DNA of 23,114 nt from JANRIC01 sp033765345 (lineage in GTDB: Bacteria > Bacteroidota > Bacteroidia > Cytophagales > Microscillaceae): positions 1-23,114 of the forward strand of contig JANRIC010000012.1 in the NCBI GenBank assembly GCA_033765345.1, in the 5' to 3' direction. The position numbers were made by a program, and so were the translations under genes. Every line of letters starts with the position of its first letter. Position 1 is the first letter of the stretch. Positions 23,089 to 23,114 of the stretch are shown here, piece after piece. The notes beneath the pieces are model-generated. The model searched no databases. It was given only the letters and a program-made list of their open reading frames with translations, and was not told the origin of the DNA.

Positions 23089-23114
23089 GCAATTCTTTCA
23101 AATGTTTAGTGGAT

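Overview
The window reads as a piece of a Bacteroidota chromosome, probably of the order Cytophagales. Three things point there: moderately AT-rich DNA; promoter -7 boxes of the Bacteroidota type TAnnTTTG close upstream of several start codons, with almost no Shine-Dalgarno sequences; and Bacteroidota gene families (LytTR regulator with four membrane helices, the DUF58/MoxR/DUF4350/DUF4129/SpoIIM/RDD set, PAP2 lipoprotein beside an outer-membrane barrel). The lineage is inferred from these traits, not from a marker gene.

Layout. 1-202 is the C-terminal end of a gene that looks like a transposase. 239-772 is a dihydrofolate-reductase-like (RibD C-terminal family) protein. 882-3597 is a small unit: a membrane LytTR regulator, then an exported protein of unknown function and a periplasmic serine hydrolase 12 bp apart. 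Two identical 10-bp repeats spaced like a LytTR operator lie just before the exported protein. After a 454-bp gap with a structured repeat comes a gpr/yghZ-type aldo-keto reductase (4052-5041), facing a PemK/MazF-type toxin-antitoxin pair on the minus strand (5191-5762).

5853-11912 (minus) is a tight five-gene operon whose members abut or overlap: SpoIIM-like membrane protein, DUF4129, DUF4350, MoxR AAA+ ATPase, DUF58. An RDD membrane protein (11946-12662) diverges from it across only 33 bp. Together these look like one membrane-associated MoxR/VWA-type system; its job cannot be read from the sequence. The SpoIIM protein is double-sized, with a second membrane domain.

12800-16507 is murD-ftsW-murG, a contiguous slice of the division and cell-wall (dcw) cluster without its usual neighbours. 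It supplies the D-glutamate ligase, the lipid II polymerase and the lipid II-forming glycosyltransferase of peptidoglycan synthesis. Then come a possible 40-residue membrane peptide (minus), a fosmidomycin-resistance-type MFS exporter (16837-18048), and a convergent KdnB-like iron alcohol dehydrogenase (18220-19299), whose closest characterised relatives act on the LPS sugar Kdo.

The last part holds a membrane-anchored or exported protein of unknown function with a TTG start (19494-20051), a probable gene remnant on the minus strand, and a two-gene unit of an outer-membrane barrel-like protein (20390-21352) and a PAP2/vanadium-haloperoxidase-type lipoprotein with two homologous halves (21357-22901). 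The window ends in a perfect 21-bp-stem hairpin repeat.

No tRNA, rRNA, CRISPR array or replication origin was seen. I found no clear, wholly new multi-gene defence or metabolic system. The best leads are the LytTR operator unit and the enlarged SpoIIM protein in the MoxR operon.
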